A DNA stretch of 64,000 nt, taken from NCBI RefSeq assembly GCF_003049725.1, contig NZ_QAGM01000014.1, forward strand, positions 1 through 64,000, in the 5' to 3' direction. The notes beneath the pieces were generated by a model. That model saw only the letters and a program-made list of their open reading frames with translations. It did no database searches and was not told the origin of the DNA. The number at the start of each line of letters is the position of its first letter. Positions within the stretch are counted from its first letter, which is position 1. The position numbers and the translations under genes are program-made. Positions 1 through 8,342 of this stretch are shown here, in pieces. Origin of the DNA: Oceanimonas marisflavi. GTDB taxonomy: Bacteria > Pseudomonadota > Gammaproteobacteria > Enterobacterales > Aeromonadaceae.

Positions 1-34
1 GCTTGAAATGCTCTTTAAAGGCGTCGAGAGACAT
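1..34 (-). CDS. 5' end of an unidentified gene (partial)
   Basis: Reading the minus strand, an ATG at 34-32 opens a frame MSLDAFKEHFK that runs off the window edge. An AGGT motif sits a suitable distance upstream of the ATG, as expected for a ribosome binding site. Only eleven codons are visible, so no family can be named. The gene would be divergent from the antiporter at 254. Confidence 0.35.
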   Translation of the reverse strand, partial: MSLDAFKEHFK

Positions 35-253
35 GGATTCAGACCTAAAAAGTAAGCATAAGATCACAGCCGGATGACTGCGTCAACCACCTATATTTGT
101 TCAATAAACGTTCACGATCTCGCCCTGGGATGAAAACCCGCTCCATTTGAAAAAACCGGCTTCAAACTGGCCGCCTTTGTTGACAAGGTGCGGCCGGAAC
201 AAGGACTATAGCTTCCACCACAGGAGTCGGTTACAACTTATAACAAGCACATC

Positions 254-1828
254 ATGGATCCCGTTTTTATTGCTGTCGCCTTTGGCTGCGGCCTCATTGT
301 CTATCTGATTGACCTGCCGCCACTCATCGGTTTTCTGGCCGCCGGCTTCATACTCAACGCCATGGGTTTTGAACCCAATGCCACCCTCGACACCCTGGCC
401 AACCTGGGGGTCACCCTGCTGCTGTTCAGCATTGGGCTCAAGCTCAATATCAAGACCCTGCTGCGGCGTGAAGTCTGGGGCACCGCCTGCGGGCATATTC
501 TGTCTTCCACCGCGCTGTTTACCCTGGTGCTGCTGGGCATCAAGGCCCTGGGCTTTGCTCTGGCCCAGGAGCTGCACTGGCAGCAGGCCATGCTGATGGC
601 CTTTGCGCTCAGTTTTTCCAGTACCGTGTTTGCGGTCAAGGTGCTGGAAGAGCGCAGCGACATGAACACCTTCTATGGCGTGGTCGCCATCGGCGTACTG
701 GTCATGCAGGATCTGTTTGCGGTGGCCTTTCTCAGCATTTCCGCCGGCAAGGTGCCCAGTCCCTGGGCGCTGAGCCTGATCGTGCTGTTGCCGCTGCTGC
801 GGCCGGTGTTCTGCCGCATACTGGAACGCTGTGGTCACGGCGAGCTGCAGACCCTGTTTGCCGTCTTTCTGGCACTGGTGGTGGGGTATGGCGGCTTTGA
901 ACTGGTGGGCCTCAAGGGCGATCTGGGCGCGCTCATCATTGGCATGATGCTGGCGTCCCACTACAGCGCCCCGGAGCTGGCCAAGTCGTTCTTCAATATG
1001 AAGGAGCTGTTTCTGGTGGCCTTCTTCCTGAACATCGGCCTGAATGGCATGCCCACCCTGGACACCCTGTGGATCTCGCTGTTGCTGGTGCTGGTGCTGC
1101 CCCTGAAAAGCCTGCTCTACTACCAGTTTTACAAGCGCTGTTTTCTGCGGCCGCGCACCTCACTGCTGGCCACCCTGAGCCTGAGCAACTATTCCGAATT
1201 TGGCCTGATTGTCGCGGCACTGGCGGCCCAGCAGGGCATGCTCAGCAACGACTGGGTGATCGTCGCTTCCATCGCCCTGGCCATCTCCTTTGTGGCCTCG
1301 GCGCCGCTGAACGCCAATAACGAAAATATCTACCGCCGGCTGATGCACCGGCTGTCTCCCCGGGATCCCAGGCGGCTGCACCCGGACGACATGCCCATTC
1401 AGCTGGGCGACGCCAATATTCTGATCGTGGGCATGGGTCGCATTGGCCAGGGCGCCTATATGGAGCTGGAAGGCGTCCATCCGGGTAAAAAGCTGGTGGG
1501 TATCGACTCCGACGAGAAAAAGATTCCGCTGCTGAAAGAGCTCAACATCAATGTGATCAAGGGCGATGCGTCAGACTCGGACTTCTGGGACAAAACCAAT
1601 ATCGGCAGCCAGCTGGAATACATTTTTCTGGCCATGCCCAACCATGCCGGTAACCTGTATGCGCTGGAGCAGATCCGCCACGCCAATTTCAAGGGCCGGG
1701 TGGCGGCCATTATCCGTTATCCGGAAGAAGGCGCCCAGCTGCGAGAGCTGGGCGCGGATGATGTGTTCAATATCTATGAGGAAGCCGGCAGTGGCTTTGC
1801 CCGCCACGTGATCGAGCACACCGGGTGA
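254..1828 (+). CDS. CPA2-family cation:proton antiporter with TrkA-N/RCK domain (YbaL/KefB type)
   Basis: The protein is 524 aa. It has about 370 residues of hydrophobic Na+/H+-exchanger-type membrane segments, then a soluble Rossmann (TrkA-N) domain starting at the GMGRIGQ motif near residue 390. This architecture is that of monovalent cation:proton antiporter-2 proteins such as YbaL and KefB, which exchange K+ or Na+ for H+ across the inner membrane and are gated by nucleotide binding to the RCK domain. The substrate cannot be read from sequence. The gene is convergent with the MFS gene and separated from it by only three bases, so neither has room for a private terminator. Whether it belongs to YbaL or KefB proper is undecided. 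Confidence 0.85.
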   Translation: MDPVFIAVAFGCGLIVYLIDLPPLIGFLAAGFILNAMGFEPNATLDTLANLGVTLLLFSIGLKLNIKTLLRREVWGTACGHILSSTALFTLVLLGIKALGFALAQELHWQQAMLMAFALSFSSTVFAVKVLEERSDMNTFYGVVAIGVLVMQDLFAVAFLSISAGKVPSPWALSLIVLLPLLRPVFCRILERCGHGELQTLFAVFLALVVGYGGFELVGLKGDLGALIIGMMLASHYSAPELAKSFFNMKELFLVAFFLNIGLNGMPTLDTLWISLLLVLVLPLKSLLYYQFYKRCFLRPRTSLLATLSLSNYSEFGLIVAALAAQQGMLSNDWVIVASIALAISFVASAPLNANNENIYRRLMHRLSPRDPRRLHPDDMPIQLGDANILIVGMGRIGQGAYMELEGVHPGKKLVGIDSDEKKIPLLKELNINVIKGDASDSDFWDKTNIGSQLEYIFLAMPNHAGNLYALEQIRHANFKGRVAAIIRYPEEGAQLRELGADDVFNIYEEAGSGFARHVIEHTG

Positions 1829-1831
1829 CGG

Positions 1832-2971
1832 TTACACCGCGTCGCCCAGGGGCTTGTCGAGCACCAGGCGTACCAGCAGCAGCCACAGTGCCCAGCCGGC
1901 CACCAGCAGAATAATGAACAGAAACAGCCCGGCCTGATACTTTTCCAGCATCATGCCGGCAATCACCGGGCCGGTCAGCGAGCCGATGCTGTAGGCAAAC
2001 ATCAGCTTCTGGGTCATGCGCACCAGGGCCCGGCCGTGCATTTTGCCGCAGGCATAGGACATGGTGGTCGGATAAAGGGTAAAGGCACCCGCTCCCACCA
2101 GGGCAAAAGCCAGGATCAGCATGCTGTTGCCGCCGAATTCCCAGACCAGCAAACAGCCGGCCCCCACCATCAGGGTCTGCACCCCCATCATGGTACGCTT
2201 GCCCAGCCGGTCGGCCAGGCTGCCGTTGGGCAGCTGAAAGGCCATGCCGCACAAAATCAGCCAGGCCATATACAGCCCCACTTCATCGCCCAGTGCCAGC
2301 TGCTCCAGCTGAATGGGCATCAGCGCCGACAAGCCGCCCAGCAGCATGCCCGCCACCAGACAGCCGGCCAGACCCAGGGCCCGGTCGGTGCGGGGCGGTT
2401 TGCCGCCGGCCACGCCTTCAGCGGCCACCTCGGCATCCAGATCCGGCGTACGCGCCCAGCGCAGCGGCAACAGCGCCACGGCACACAGGCCCGAGGCCAG
2501 CCAGAAGGCGGCCTGGCTGTCGGCCGGGATCCAGTCAATAAACAGCTGGCTGATACCGTAGCTGAAGTAATACACCAGCATATAGCGGGCCATGGCGCTG
2601 GAGCGCCGGTTCAGCGGCGCCACTCCCAGCACCCAGCTTTCCACCGCCACAAAGCTCACCGCCGCCGCCATGCCCGCCAGCATGCGCAGCATCAGCCACA
2701 GCGGCAGCAGGCTGGTCCAGGTCAGCGCCACCGCGGCCAGCGCCAGGGTGGCGCTGCACAATACCAGGGCGCGCACATGACCCAGCCGCTGAATGAGTTT
2801 GTCGGCAAAAAAGCTGGCACCCAGCATGCCCAGATAAAAGGCGGCGCCAACCAGACCAATCTGCGCCGCTGGCGCTCCCTGGCCGTTTAAATAGACTGCC
2901 ACCAGGGTCACCAGAAAGGCATTGCCCAGGGTCAGCAGGATCAGATGAGTGTAAAGGGGAACAAGATGCAT
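1832..2971 (-). CDS. MFS transporter, YcaD-like
   Basis: A roughly 379-aa protein with about twelve hydrophobic segments and the MFS cytoplasmic loop signature (ADKLIQRLGHVRALV) after the second segment. It resembles the YcaD/UPF0226 group of putative exporters; the substrate is unknown. The frame can be extended upstream to 2998, but the ATG at 2971 has a GGAGG motif four bases upstream and begins with the expected MHLVPLYTHL, so this start is preferred; the longer form would start upstream of the Shine-Dalgarno. It is convergent with the antiporter gene. Confidence 0.85.
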   Translation of the reverse strand: MHLVPLYTHLILLTLGNAFLVTLVAVYLNGQGAPAAQIGLVGAAFYLGMLGASFFADKLIQRLGHVRALVLCSATLALAAVALTWTSLLPLWLMLRMLAGMAAAVSFVAVESWVLGVAPLNRRSSAMARYMLVYYFSYGISQLFIDWIPADSQAAFWLASGLCAVALLPLRWARTPDLDAEVAAEGVAGGKPPRTDRALGLAGCLVAGMLLGGLSALMPIQLEQLALGDEVGLYMAWLILCGMAFQLPNGSLADRLGKRTMMGVQTLMVGAGCLLVWEFGGNSMLILAFALVGAGAFTLYPTTMSYACGKMHGRALVRMTQKLMFAYSIGSLTGPVIAGMMLEKYQAGLFLFIILLVAGWALWLLLVRLVLDKPLGDAV

Positions 2972-3063
2972 GGCGCCTCCGGATTTCGAGGCGCGCATTC
3001 TAGGAAGCGCCGAATCGCAAGTACAACGAGAAAAATTTGTGATCCGGCGAGAAAATTTGATGT

Positions 3064-3792
3064 TTAACTAATGTTACCGGCCATATGCCAGATCATGCCC
3101 TGCCCGAGGGTGAGCGCGCCCAGAATTAACAAGGCGGCAACGGCGATCACCGGCGGTTTGGTCGGCTCCTTGCGCAGCAACGGCAAAAACCACACCAGGG
3201 CGCCAATGAGCACGGCGGCACTCACCTGCACAAAGGGCATCACCAGGGATTGCTGTGCAGACTCGGTGATCGCCGTGGCGCGCACCGCCAGCGCCAGCAG
3301 CCAGATCACGCCAAAGGCGGAGCCGGCCAGGGGCAGCAGCACATTAAAGGCCTGCAGCCGGTGTTTGGCGCGCACCATGATGAGATGGGCAAACACACAG
3401 CCACCGGCTCCCGCCGCCAGCAGCGCCCAGCCTGGGCCCATGCGCCAGCCCACCAGGGCCGCATAGAGCAACGCCAGCACCAGCGCCGGATAATGCCAGC
3501 TTACATCCAGGCTGCGTTTGCCCTGCATGCGCGCCTGATAGAGCACGGTACCCAGCCCCGCCACCAGGGTGGCAACCCCCAGCCACAGCATCATGGCCGG
3601 CACGCCCGCTTCCACCCCCAGCATCAGCGCCAGGCCGAACACCGCCCACACCGAGATGGCGCCGTCACCGATACGCCGGCGCTGGCCGGGGCAGAGATCG
3701 CCGTTTTTCAGTACCCACACCAGCAGCGCCAGGGCCGCTACTGCACTCAGAGCCAGGGGCGCGAACAACCGCGCCGGCAGCAATTCTGTCAT
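3064..3792 (-). CDS. hypothetical multi-pass membrane protein
   Basis: The protein is 242 aa with about seven hydrophobic segments and short loops. I do not recognise a family. The only soluble feature is a basic, Cys-containing loop (GDLCPGQRRR) after the first segment. It lies upstream of the MFS gene on the same strand with about 90 bases between them, and downstream of the OLD-family nuclease gene with a short gap, so the three could share a transcript. It is probably an inner-membrane protein; function unknown. Confidence 0.7.
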   Translation of the reverse strand: MTELLPARLFAPLALSAVAALALLVWVLKNGDLCPGQRRRIGDGAISVWAVFGLALMLGVEAGVPAMMLWLGVATLVAGLGTVLYQARMQGKRSLDVSWHYPALVLALLYAALVGWRMGPGWALLAAGAGGCVFAHLIMVRAKHRLQAFNVLLPLAGSAFGVIWLLALAVRATAITESAQQSLVMPFVQVSAAVLIGALVWFLPLLRKEPTKPPVIAVAALLILGALTLGQGMIWHMAGNIS

Positions 3793-3824
3793 GGTTTGCC
3801 TCCGTTGAATCGTCGGCGGGCATT

Positions 3825-5447
3825 TTACCGTTGTCGGCGGGCCAGTGCGACTATGCGGGCAAACATACGCCGCAACTCCACCGGCACTCGCTCGGGGCCG
3901 TGGGGTTCAATGGCCTCCACCAGCGCCAGCGCCATGCCCGGCTTGCTGCGCCGGCTCAGGGCCCGCTCTATGATGCGCGAGGGAGGGGTGTGCTTGTCGT
4001 GAATGTTGGCTTCCTGGCGAAACACCGGCTCCAGCCCGTTGAAATACATAAAGTGCTCAATGTCGGCCCGGGGCAGCACGGTCAGGTGATCCCCTTCCCG
4101 CTCGCCCCGCAGCATGCTGCGCACGCCCTGGGCGTATTTCTGCCCGGCCTCGTCGCCGTCGGTGAGCAGGTGCCAGCCAATGCCGAAGTCCCGCGCCACC
4201 TTGATCAGCGGACTGTGGCCGCACTGGGCAAATTCAATAATACGAATGCCCTCGGCGGGCAGCACATAACCGCAGATGCGCGCCAGCTCCGACAGCAGCC
4301 AGATTTCGGTTTCCCCTTCCACCAGCAGCCAGTAGCGGGCAAACAGCGACATGGGCCGGTTAATGCGCACATGAAAGGCAATGCGGCGCATGTCTTCGGC
4401 GCTGTAGCGTTCGTTGCCAATGCCCAGGCAGCGGGTTTCCTCCTCCAGCCGCACCAGGCGGCGCAGATGATGAAGGGGAAAGGCCGACAACAGATCACCG
4501 GAGTTGGTGGTCACCAGCTTCTGGCCGGGAAAACGGTCCAGAATGCCCCAGGTGGCCGCCAGCATGGTGGGATGCAGCCGGCTTTCCGGATCTTCAATCA
4601 GCAGCATGGGCCGGGCGCCGGGCTCAATGGGCCGCCCGCCCCGTGCCTGCAAAATGGTGCGGGCCACCGCCGCCAGCGCCAGCGACAGGGCGCTGTCTTC
4701 CCCCAGCGGCTGCCAGTCGTTGAACTGGCCCAGCTGGCTCAGGGTCACCGGGTGTATGGCAATGTCCCGGGCCCGGCGCGGCGCCCGGCTGGTGGCGCCC
4801 TGAGGCGTAAAGTAGTGTTCAAACAGCTGGCGCACCGCATCCAGCCCGGCCTTGATCTCCCGCCGGCTGAGCTCGTCTTCTTCCGCCAGCTGCTCGCTGA
4901 GCCGGCCCAGCAGCTGCTGGTAGTCGCCATTGAGGTTGACGATGGGCAGATCCTGGGGCGCGCCCCGGGAGTCCCGCAGCCGGAATACCGGATTCATTTC
5001 AATCAGCTGGTGCACCAGGGCATGGGCGTCGGGCAGCTCAACGACATTGCCGGCGCCGTCGAGAAATTCATGATGACTGATCACACCGCCGTTCACCCGC
5101 CGGGCACTGGCACGGTAGTGCACGCGATGATAGCGATCCTTGTGCGCCACCCACACCGGCTCCAGCCGGGCCAGACGACCGGAATGTTCGCTCACACCGG
5201 GCCTGTGCTCCCGGTAGGTCAGGGTAATGGAAAGCGTCTCGGCCGGCTGCCCTTCTTCCACCCGGTAGAAGTCTTCGTCGGCAAAGTCATAGCAGCAGGC
5301 CCCCCGCCCCATCAGCCGCCACAGTGCACGGAACAGGCTGGTTTTGCCCCAGGCGTTTTCCCCCATCAGGGCAGTGCTCTGATCCAGGGGCAGGGAAAGC
5401 TGGTTCAGCCCGAGAAAGTTGCGGATCTCGACGTGCTCAAGGTACAT
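3825..5447 (-). CDS. ybjD: OLD-family ATP-dependent endonuclease (YbjD-like)
   Basis: The protein is 540 aa. An N-terminal ABC/SMC-type ATPase head has a Walker A motif GENAWGKTS near residues 29-37 and a signature/Walker B region ending in LLIEDPESRLHP. A C-terminal Toprim-type nuclease domain shows LVEGETE (near residue 355) and DGDEAG. This is the layout of OLD (overcome lysogenization defect) nucleases of the class containing E. coli YbjD. No reverse transcriptase, helicase (GajB/UvrD-like) or toxin partner sits next to it, so it is a stand-alone class 1 type gene rather than a recognisable Gabija or retron system. Its biological role is not established. Confidence 0.8.
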   Translation of the reverse strand: MYLEHVEIRNFLGLNQLSLPLDQSTALMGENAWGKTSLFRALWRLMGRGACCYDFADEDFYRVEEGQPAETLSITLTYREHRPGVSEHSGRLARLEPVWVAHKDRYHRVHYRASARRVNGGVISHHEFLDGAGNVVELPDAHALVHQLIEMNPVFRLRDSRGAPQDLPIVNLNGDYQQLLGRLSEQLAEEDELSRREIKAGLDAVRQLFEHYFTPQGATSRAPRRARDIAIHPVTLSQLGQFNDWQPLGEDSALSLALAAVARTILQARGGRPIEPGARPMLLIEDPESRLHPTMLAATWGILDRFPGQKLVTTNSGDLLSAFPLHHLRRLVRLEEETRCLGIGNERYSAEDMRRIAFHVRINRPMSLFARYWLLVEGETEIWLLSELARICGYVLPAEGIRIIEFAQCGHSPLIKVARDFGIGWHLLTDGDEAGQKYAQGVRSMLRGEREGDHLTVLPRADIEHFMYFNGLEPVFRQEANIHDKHTPPSRIIERALSRRSKPGMALALVEAIEPHGPERVPVELRRMFARIVALARRQR

Positions 5448-5475
5448 GGGCGGTATCCGGATTGGTGAGTAGAAG

Positions 5476-5757
5476 TCAGCTGCGGTAAAGCACCTTGATC
5501 AGATGATAGCCAAAACGGGTTTTGACCGGCCCCTGCACTTTAAGCTCGGGGCCGGTAAACACCGCCTTGTCAAAGGGACCGGCCATGTCGCCCTTTTTGA
5601 ACTCCCCCAGATCGCCGCCCTTTTTGCCGCTCGGGCAAATGGAGTGTTTTTTGGCCAGCTGATGAAAGTCGGCGCCCTTGTCCAGTTGCGCCTTGAGTTT
5701 TTTACACTCGGCCTCGGTTTTTACCAGTATGTGCAGGGCACAGGCACGTTTTGCCAT
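5476..5757 (-). CDS. ppiC: peptidyl-prolyl cis-trans isomerase C (parvulin)
   Basis: A 93-aa cytoplasmic parvulin. The start at 5757 gives [14 protein letters not shown], the expected PpiC N-terminus; the open frame extends further upstream only through a repeat region. Parvulin motifs are visible: Ax[20 protein letters not shown], a GPFDKAVF segment and the C-terminal [10 protein letters not shown]. It catalyses proline cis-trans isomerisation in protein folding. The length matches E. coli PpiC (93 aa). It is separated from ybjD by 28 bases, and the gene is preceded by palindromic repeats at 5835-6024. Confidence 0.93.
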   Translation of the reverse strand: MAKRACALHILVKTEAECKKLKAQLDKGADFHQLAKKHSICPSGKKGGDLGEFKKGDMAGPFDKAVFTGPELKVQGPVKTRFGYHLIKVLYRS

Positions 5758-5834
5758 TGAAAGGTTCTCGTCGAAATAAAGCAGTAGGACCAGTGTGCCA
5801 AAATGCGGGGGGAGACGGAAGAAGTGGGAACATG

Positions 5835-5924
5835 GTAGGCGCCGCTTTAGCCGGCGCAAACCCGCCAGCGACGCCATGTTTAAAGGCCGGCGACGCCGGC
5901 CCCGCCAACTAAAGTGGCGGCTAC
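5835..5924. repeat. palindromic repeat (GTAGG...GGCTAC-bounded)
   Basis: A roughly 90-base unit bounded by GTAGGCGCCGCTTTAGCCGG at one end and GGCGGCTAC at the other, so its ends are inverted copies. It also contains internal palindromes (GCCGGCGACGCCGGC). The 'GCCGCTTTAGC(C/T)GGC' core recurs at 41919-41960 and 45342-45381. It lies between ppiC and the aspartokinase gene. Confidence 0.65.
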
Positions 5925-5946
5925 ATCTGCATGACAGCCGTTTTTC

Positions 5947-6024
5947 TCGCTCCCACGCTCTGCGTGGGAGTGTATACCGGACTTCAATACCAATATGCGT
6001 TCCCACGCAGAGCATGGGAACGAG
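5947..6024. repeat. inverted repeat pair, CCCACGC-AGAGC-GTGGG family
   Basis: Two near-identical palindromes face each other: one reads CGCTCCCACGCTCTGCGTGG, and about 35 bases later CGTTCCCACGCAGAGCATGG follows in the opposite sense. This resembles a REP-type intergenic doublet. It sits downstream of the aspartokinase stop codon (minus strand) and could act in 3' end protection or termination. Confidence 0.6.
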
Positions 6025-6046
6025 TTAGGTGTACATTCTGCCTGAT

Positions 6047-7483
6047 TTACGCCACCGCCAGGGCCACGGTGTCGGCGTGGGTCTGCACCAGCTCGTCGTG
6101 CAGGGCCACCACCGCCTGCTCGTAGAACTCGTCGTCCACAATAAACTGCATTTCCACCGCCCGCAGCGACTGATGCACGGCGCGCACCGGCACTTCGGCC
6201 TTGTTGAGCGCGCCCACCGAGCGGGCCAGCAGGCCGGGAATGCTCATGTCGCTGCCCACCGCCGACACCAGCGACACCTTGTGGGTGGTCACCTCGGCGT
6301 TGTCGAAATGGCGCTGCAGCGAGCTCACCAGCCGGCGCACCTGCTTGCGGTTGCCCGCCAGATAATAGGTCAGGGTGTTGGCGTTCATGTCCTTGGCCAC
6401 CAGATTGAGGTGCATCTTGTCGAGCTCGTCGGTAAAGCCCTCGGCGTAGTGGGACACCCGGCCCACCATGTCCTGATCGAACAGCTCCACCGCAAACAGG
6501 TTGCGGCGACCGGCCACCATTTCCACACAGGGGGCCGGGCTGCGGTAGTCGGTGGTGATCAGCGTCCCTTCGTGCTCCGGCTCAAAGGTGTTGCGCACCC
6601 TGAGCGGAATGCCCTGCTGGCGCAGGCCCTTGGCGGCCTGGGGGTGAATGGCTTCCATCCCCAGGTTGGACAGCTGATCGGTGACGTCATAGTTGGTACG
6701 GCCGATGGGGATCACCTCATCTTCGCCGGCCAGGCGCGGATCGGCGCTGCTCAGATGATATTCCTTGTGAATAATGGCCTCGCGGGCACCGCTCAGCACC
6801 GCCAGCCGGCTGAAGGTCATTTCGCTGTAGCCCCGGTCAAAGCTGCTCATCAGGCCTTCCTTGCAGTGGGCATAACCGGTGACCACCGGCAGCTGGGAAG
6901 ACAGGTCCACCCGGGCCAGGGCCTCATTGAGCACCTCATCCAGGGGCAGGGCATCGTCGGTGCGCCAGCCGGTCAGGTCCATCAGAATGGCATTCACGCC
7001 GCTCTGGCGCAGATACAGCACCATATTGTGGGCGCTGTGGGCCTCGCCCATGGCCGCCAGCAGCTCGCGAATGGTCTGCAGCTGCTCCGCCAGCTGAAAC
7101 TGGCCAAAGGCACATACCCGGCGCAGGTGGTGCAGGCAGTCGCGAATGCCGGCAATACGCTCGCGCAGAAAGGCGTCGGCCAGGGCCCGCTCGGGGGTGG
7201 CGCCGAACATTTCTTCGTTGATCTGCGCCATACGCTGACTCACGTTGTCGAGCGACTGCTCCCAGGCATTGTCGTCCTCGGCATCGGCAAAGGTGGCATA
7301 CACCCCGGGCGCGCCGGTGCGCTTGCATTCCAGCAGGCCGTCGGTAATGCCGCCAAAGGCCGACACCACCAGCATGCGCTGGTAATAATTATCGTTTTTA
7401 CGGTTATACAGCACGATATTGTCGCGTACCGCCTGATACTGGCTCATGGAGGTGCCGCCGATTTTTTCTACCGTATGTAACAC
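6047..7483 (-). CDS. ask: ectoine-pathway aspartate kinase
   Basis: A 478-aa aspartokinase of the Ask_Ect class, which phosphorylates aspartate to feed L-aspartate-4-semialdehyde to EctB. The start is a GTG at 7483, giving V/M-LHTVEKIGGTSMSQY, the typical N-terminus of this class with the KIGGTS lysine motif; a GGGAG ribosome binding site sits nine bases upstream. Starting at the later ATG would remove the catalytic KIGG motif. C-terminal ACT-like regulatory segments follow (VSLVSAVGSDMSIPG). Its place as last gene of ectA-ectB-ectC-ask matches the known ectABC-ask order; this isozyme is usually less feedback-inhibited than the amino-acid biosynthetic one. Confidence 0.92.
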   Translation of the reverse strand: MLHTVEKIGGTSMSQYQAVRDNIVLYNRKNDNYYQRMLVVSAFGGITDGLLECKRTGAPGVYATFADAEDDNAWEQSLDNVSQRMAQINEEMFGATPERALADAFLRERIAGIRDCLHHLRRVCAFGQFQLAEQLQTIRELLAAMGEAHSAHNMVLYLRQSGVNAILMDLTGWRTDDALPLDEVLNEALARVDLSSQLPVVTGYAHCKEGLMSSFDRGYSEMTFSRLAVLSGAREAIIHKEYHLSSADPRLAGEDEVIPIGRTNYDVTDQLSNLGMEAIHPQAAKGLRQQGIPLRVRNTFEPEHEGTLITTDYRSPAPCVEMVAGRRNLFAVELFDQDMVGRVSHYAEGFTDELDKMHLNLVAKDMNANTLTYYLAGNRKQVRRLVSSLQRHFDNAEVTTHKVSLVSAVGSDMSIPGLLARSVGALNKAEVPVRAVHQSLRAVEMQFIVDDEFYEQAVVALHDELVQTHADTVALAVA

Positions 7484-7812
7484 GTTATTGCTCTCCCGTT
7501 CCCTGAAATAAAAGTTTGATATTCTGGAGCGCACACTTTCAGTGGGCCTGGGTATACTCACCCTGCCCAGTGAAAAGGTGCGAAGTATAAAGGCGCGACG
7601 AAGCAGCAGCGGGGATTGCCGTAGCCGACCGTCAAATGCCAAGGACGGCATTTGCCGAGCGTCCCATGGGGCGAGCTTGCTCGCCGTGACGAACGATAAA
7701 AGCCTGACCGAACATTAAGTATGCTCGCAGCAGGTTTTTATCGTGAGTGGCAACCACTGAAGCGTGTCGGCGGAGGTAACCGCGCTGATGCTTCGCCTTG
7801 CGGACGCTTTCC
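7484..7812. other. 329-base spacer inside the ect operon
   Basis: There is no credible gene here. It contains a short perfect hairpin GGCGAGC-TT-GCTCGCC near 7670-7685 and GC-rich direct sequence. On the minus strand a TATACT hexamer about 90 bases upstream of the ask start could be a -10 element, but I see no good -35, so an internal ask promoter is only possible. The spacer is unusually long compared with the other ect gene junctions. Confidence 0.4.
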
Positions 7813-8220
7813 TCAGCCTTCCGCTTCTTCCGTTTCCAGCGGATACACGCCGTCGGCGTCGTGCACTTCCTTACCGGTGAGCGGCGGGTTGAACACGCAG
7901 GCCAGCTTCATGTCTTCGCTGCCGCCACGCAGCAGGTGCTCGTCGTGCTTATCGAGAATGTAGAGGGTGCCCGGCTCAATTTTGTAAATCCTGCCGGTGG
8001 CCAGATCTTCAATTTCGCCGTTGCCACTCATGCAGTACACCGACTCCAGGTGGTTCTGGTAATGAATATGGGTTTCGGTGTTGGCATAGATGGTGGTGAT
8101 GTGGAACGAAAAGCCCATCTTGTCGTCTTTGAGCAGCATGCGGGTGCTTTCCCAGGTGCCGGTCTCGGATTCAACGCGGCGTTCGGTTTTCTCACAGTCG
8201 GCAAGGGTACGTACGATCAT
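7813..8220 (-). CDS. ectC: L-ectoine synthase
   Basis: A 135-aa cupin-type dehydratase that cyclises N-gamma-acetyl-diaminobutyrate to ectoine, the last step of ectoine synthesis. Recognisable features: N-terminal [12 protein letters not shown], the metal-binding cupin region around [20 protein letters not shown], the [14 protein letters not shown] segment and the FNPPL motif. Length matches the family (about 130 aa). It lies between ectB and ask; a REP-like palindrome fills the ectB-ectC gap. Confidence 0.96.
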   Translation of the reverse strand: MIVRTLADCEKTERRVESETGTWESTRMLLKDDKMGFSFHITTIYANTETHIHYQNHLESVYCMSGNGEIEDLATGRIYKIEPGTLYILDKHDEHLLRGGSEDMKLACVFNPPLTGKEVHDADGVYPLETEEAEG

Positions 8221-8259
8221 GGTGTTTCCTTTAACTATTCGAGTTTTCGTCAGCTTTTT

Positions 8260-8311
8260 GTAGGCCCGGCTTCAGCCGGGCATGGAGTGCCCCAATAAAT
8301 TGGGGCCTACA
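8260..8311. repeat. REP-like palindrome pair (GTAGGCCC family), copy 1
   Basis: The element consists of TAGGCCCGGCTTCAGCCGGG followed by GCCCCAATAAATTGGGGC and closes with CCTAC, so the outer ends and both inner hairpins are inverted repeats. A second copy lies at 24091-24160. It occupies the spacer between ectB and ectC and may shape mRNA stability in the operon. Confidence 0.75.
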
Positions 8312-8342
8312 GCAAACTGCATAAAAGTGCGGGGATGACGGC

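Noticed and set aside
3825-5447. Gabija, Septu or retron defence system around the OLD nuclease
   Set aside because: No UvrD-like helicase, HNH partner, reverse transcriptase or toxin gene is adjacent; the neighbours are a membrane protein and ppiC.
3831-5468. Plus-strand frame of 545 codons opposite the OLD nuclease
   Set aside because: The Gln/His/Gly-rich product is typical of antisense reading of GC-rich coding DNA; the minus-strand gene has Walker and Toprim motifs.
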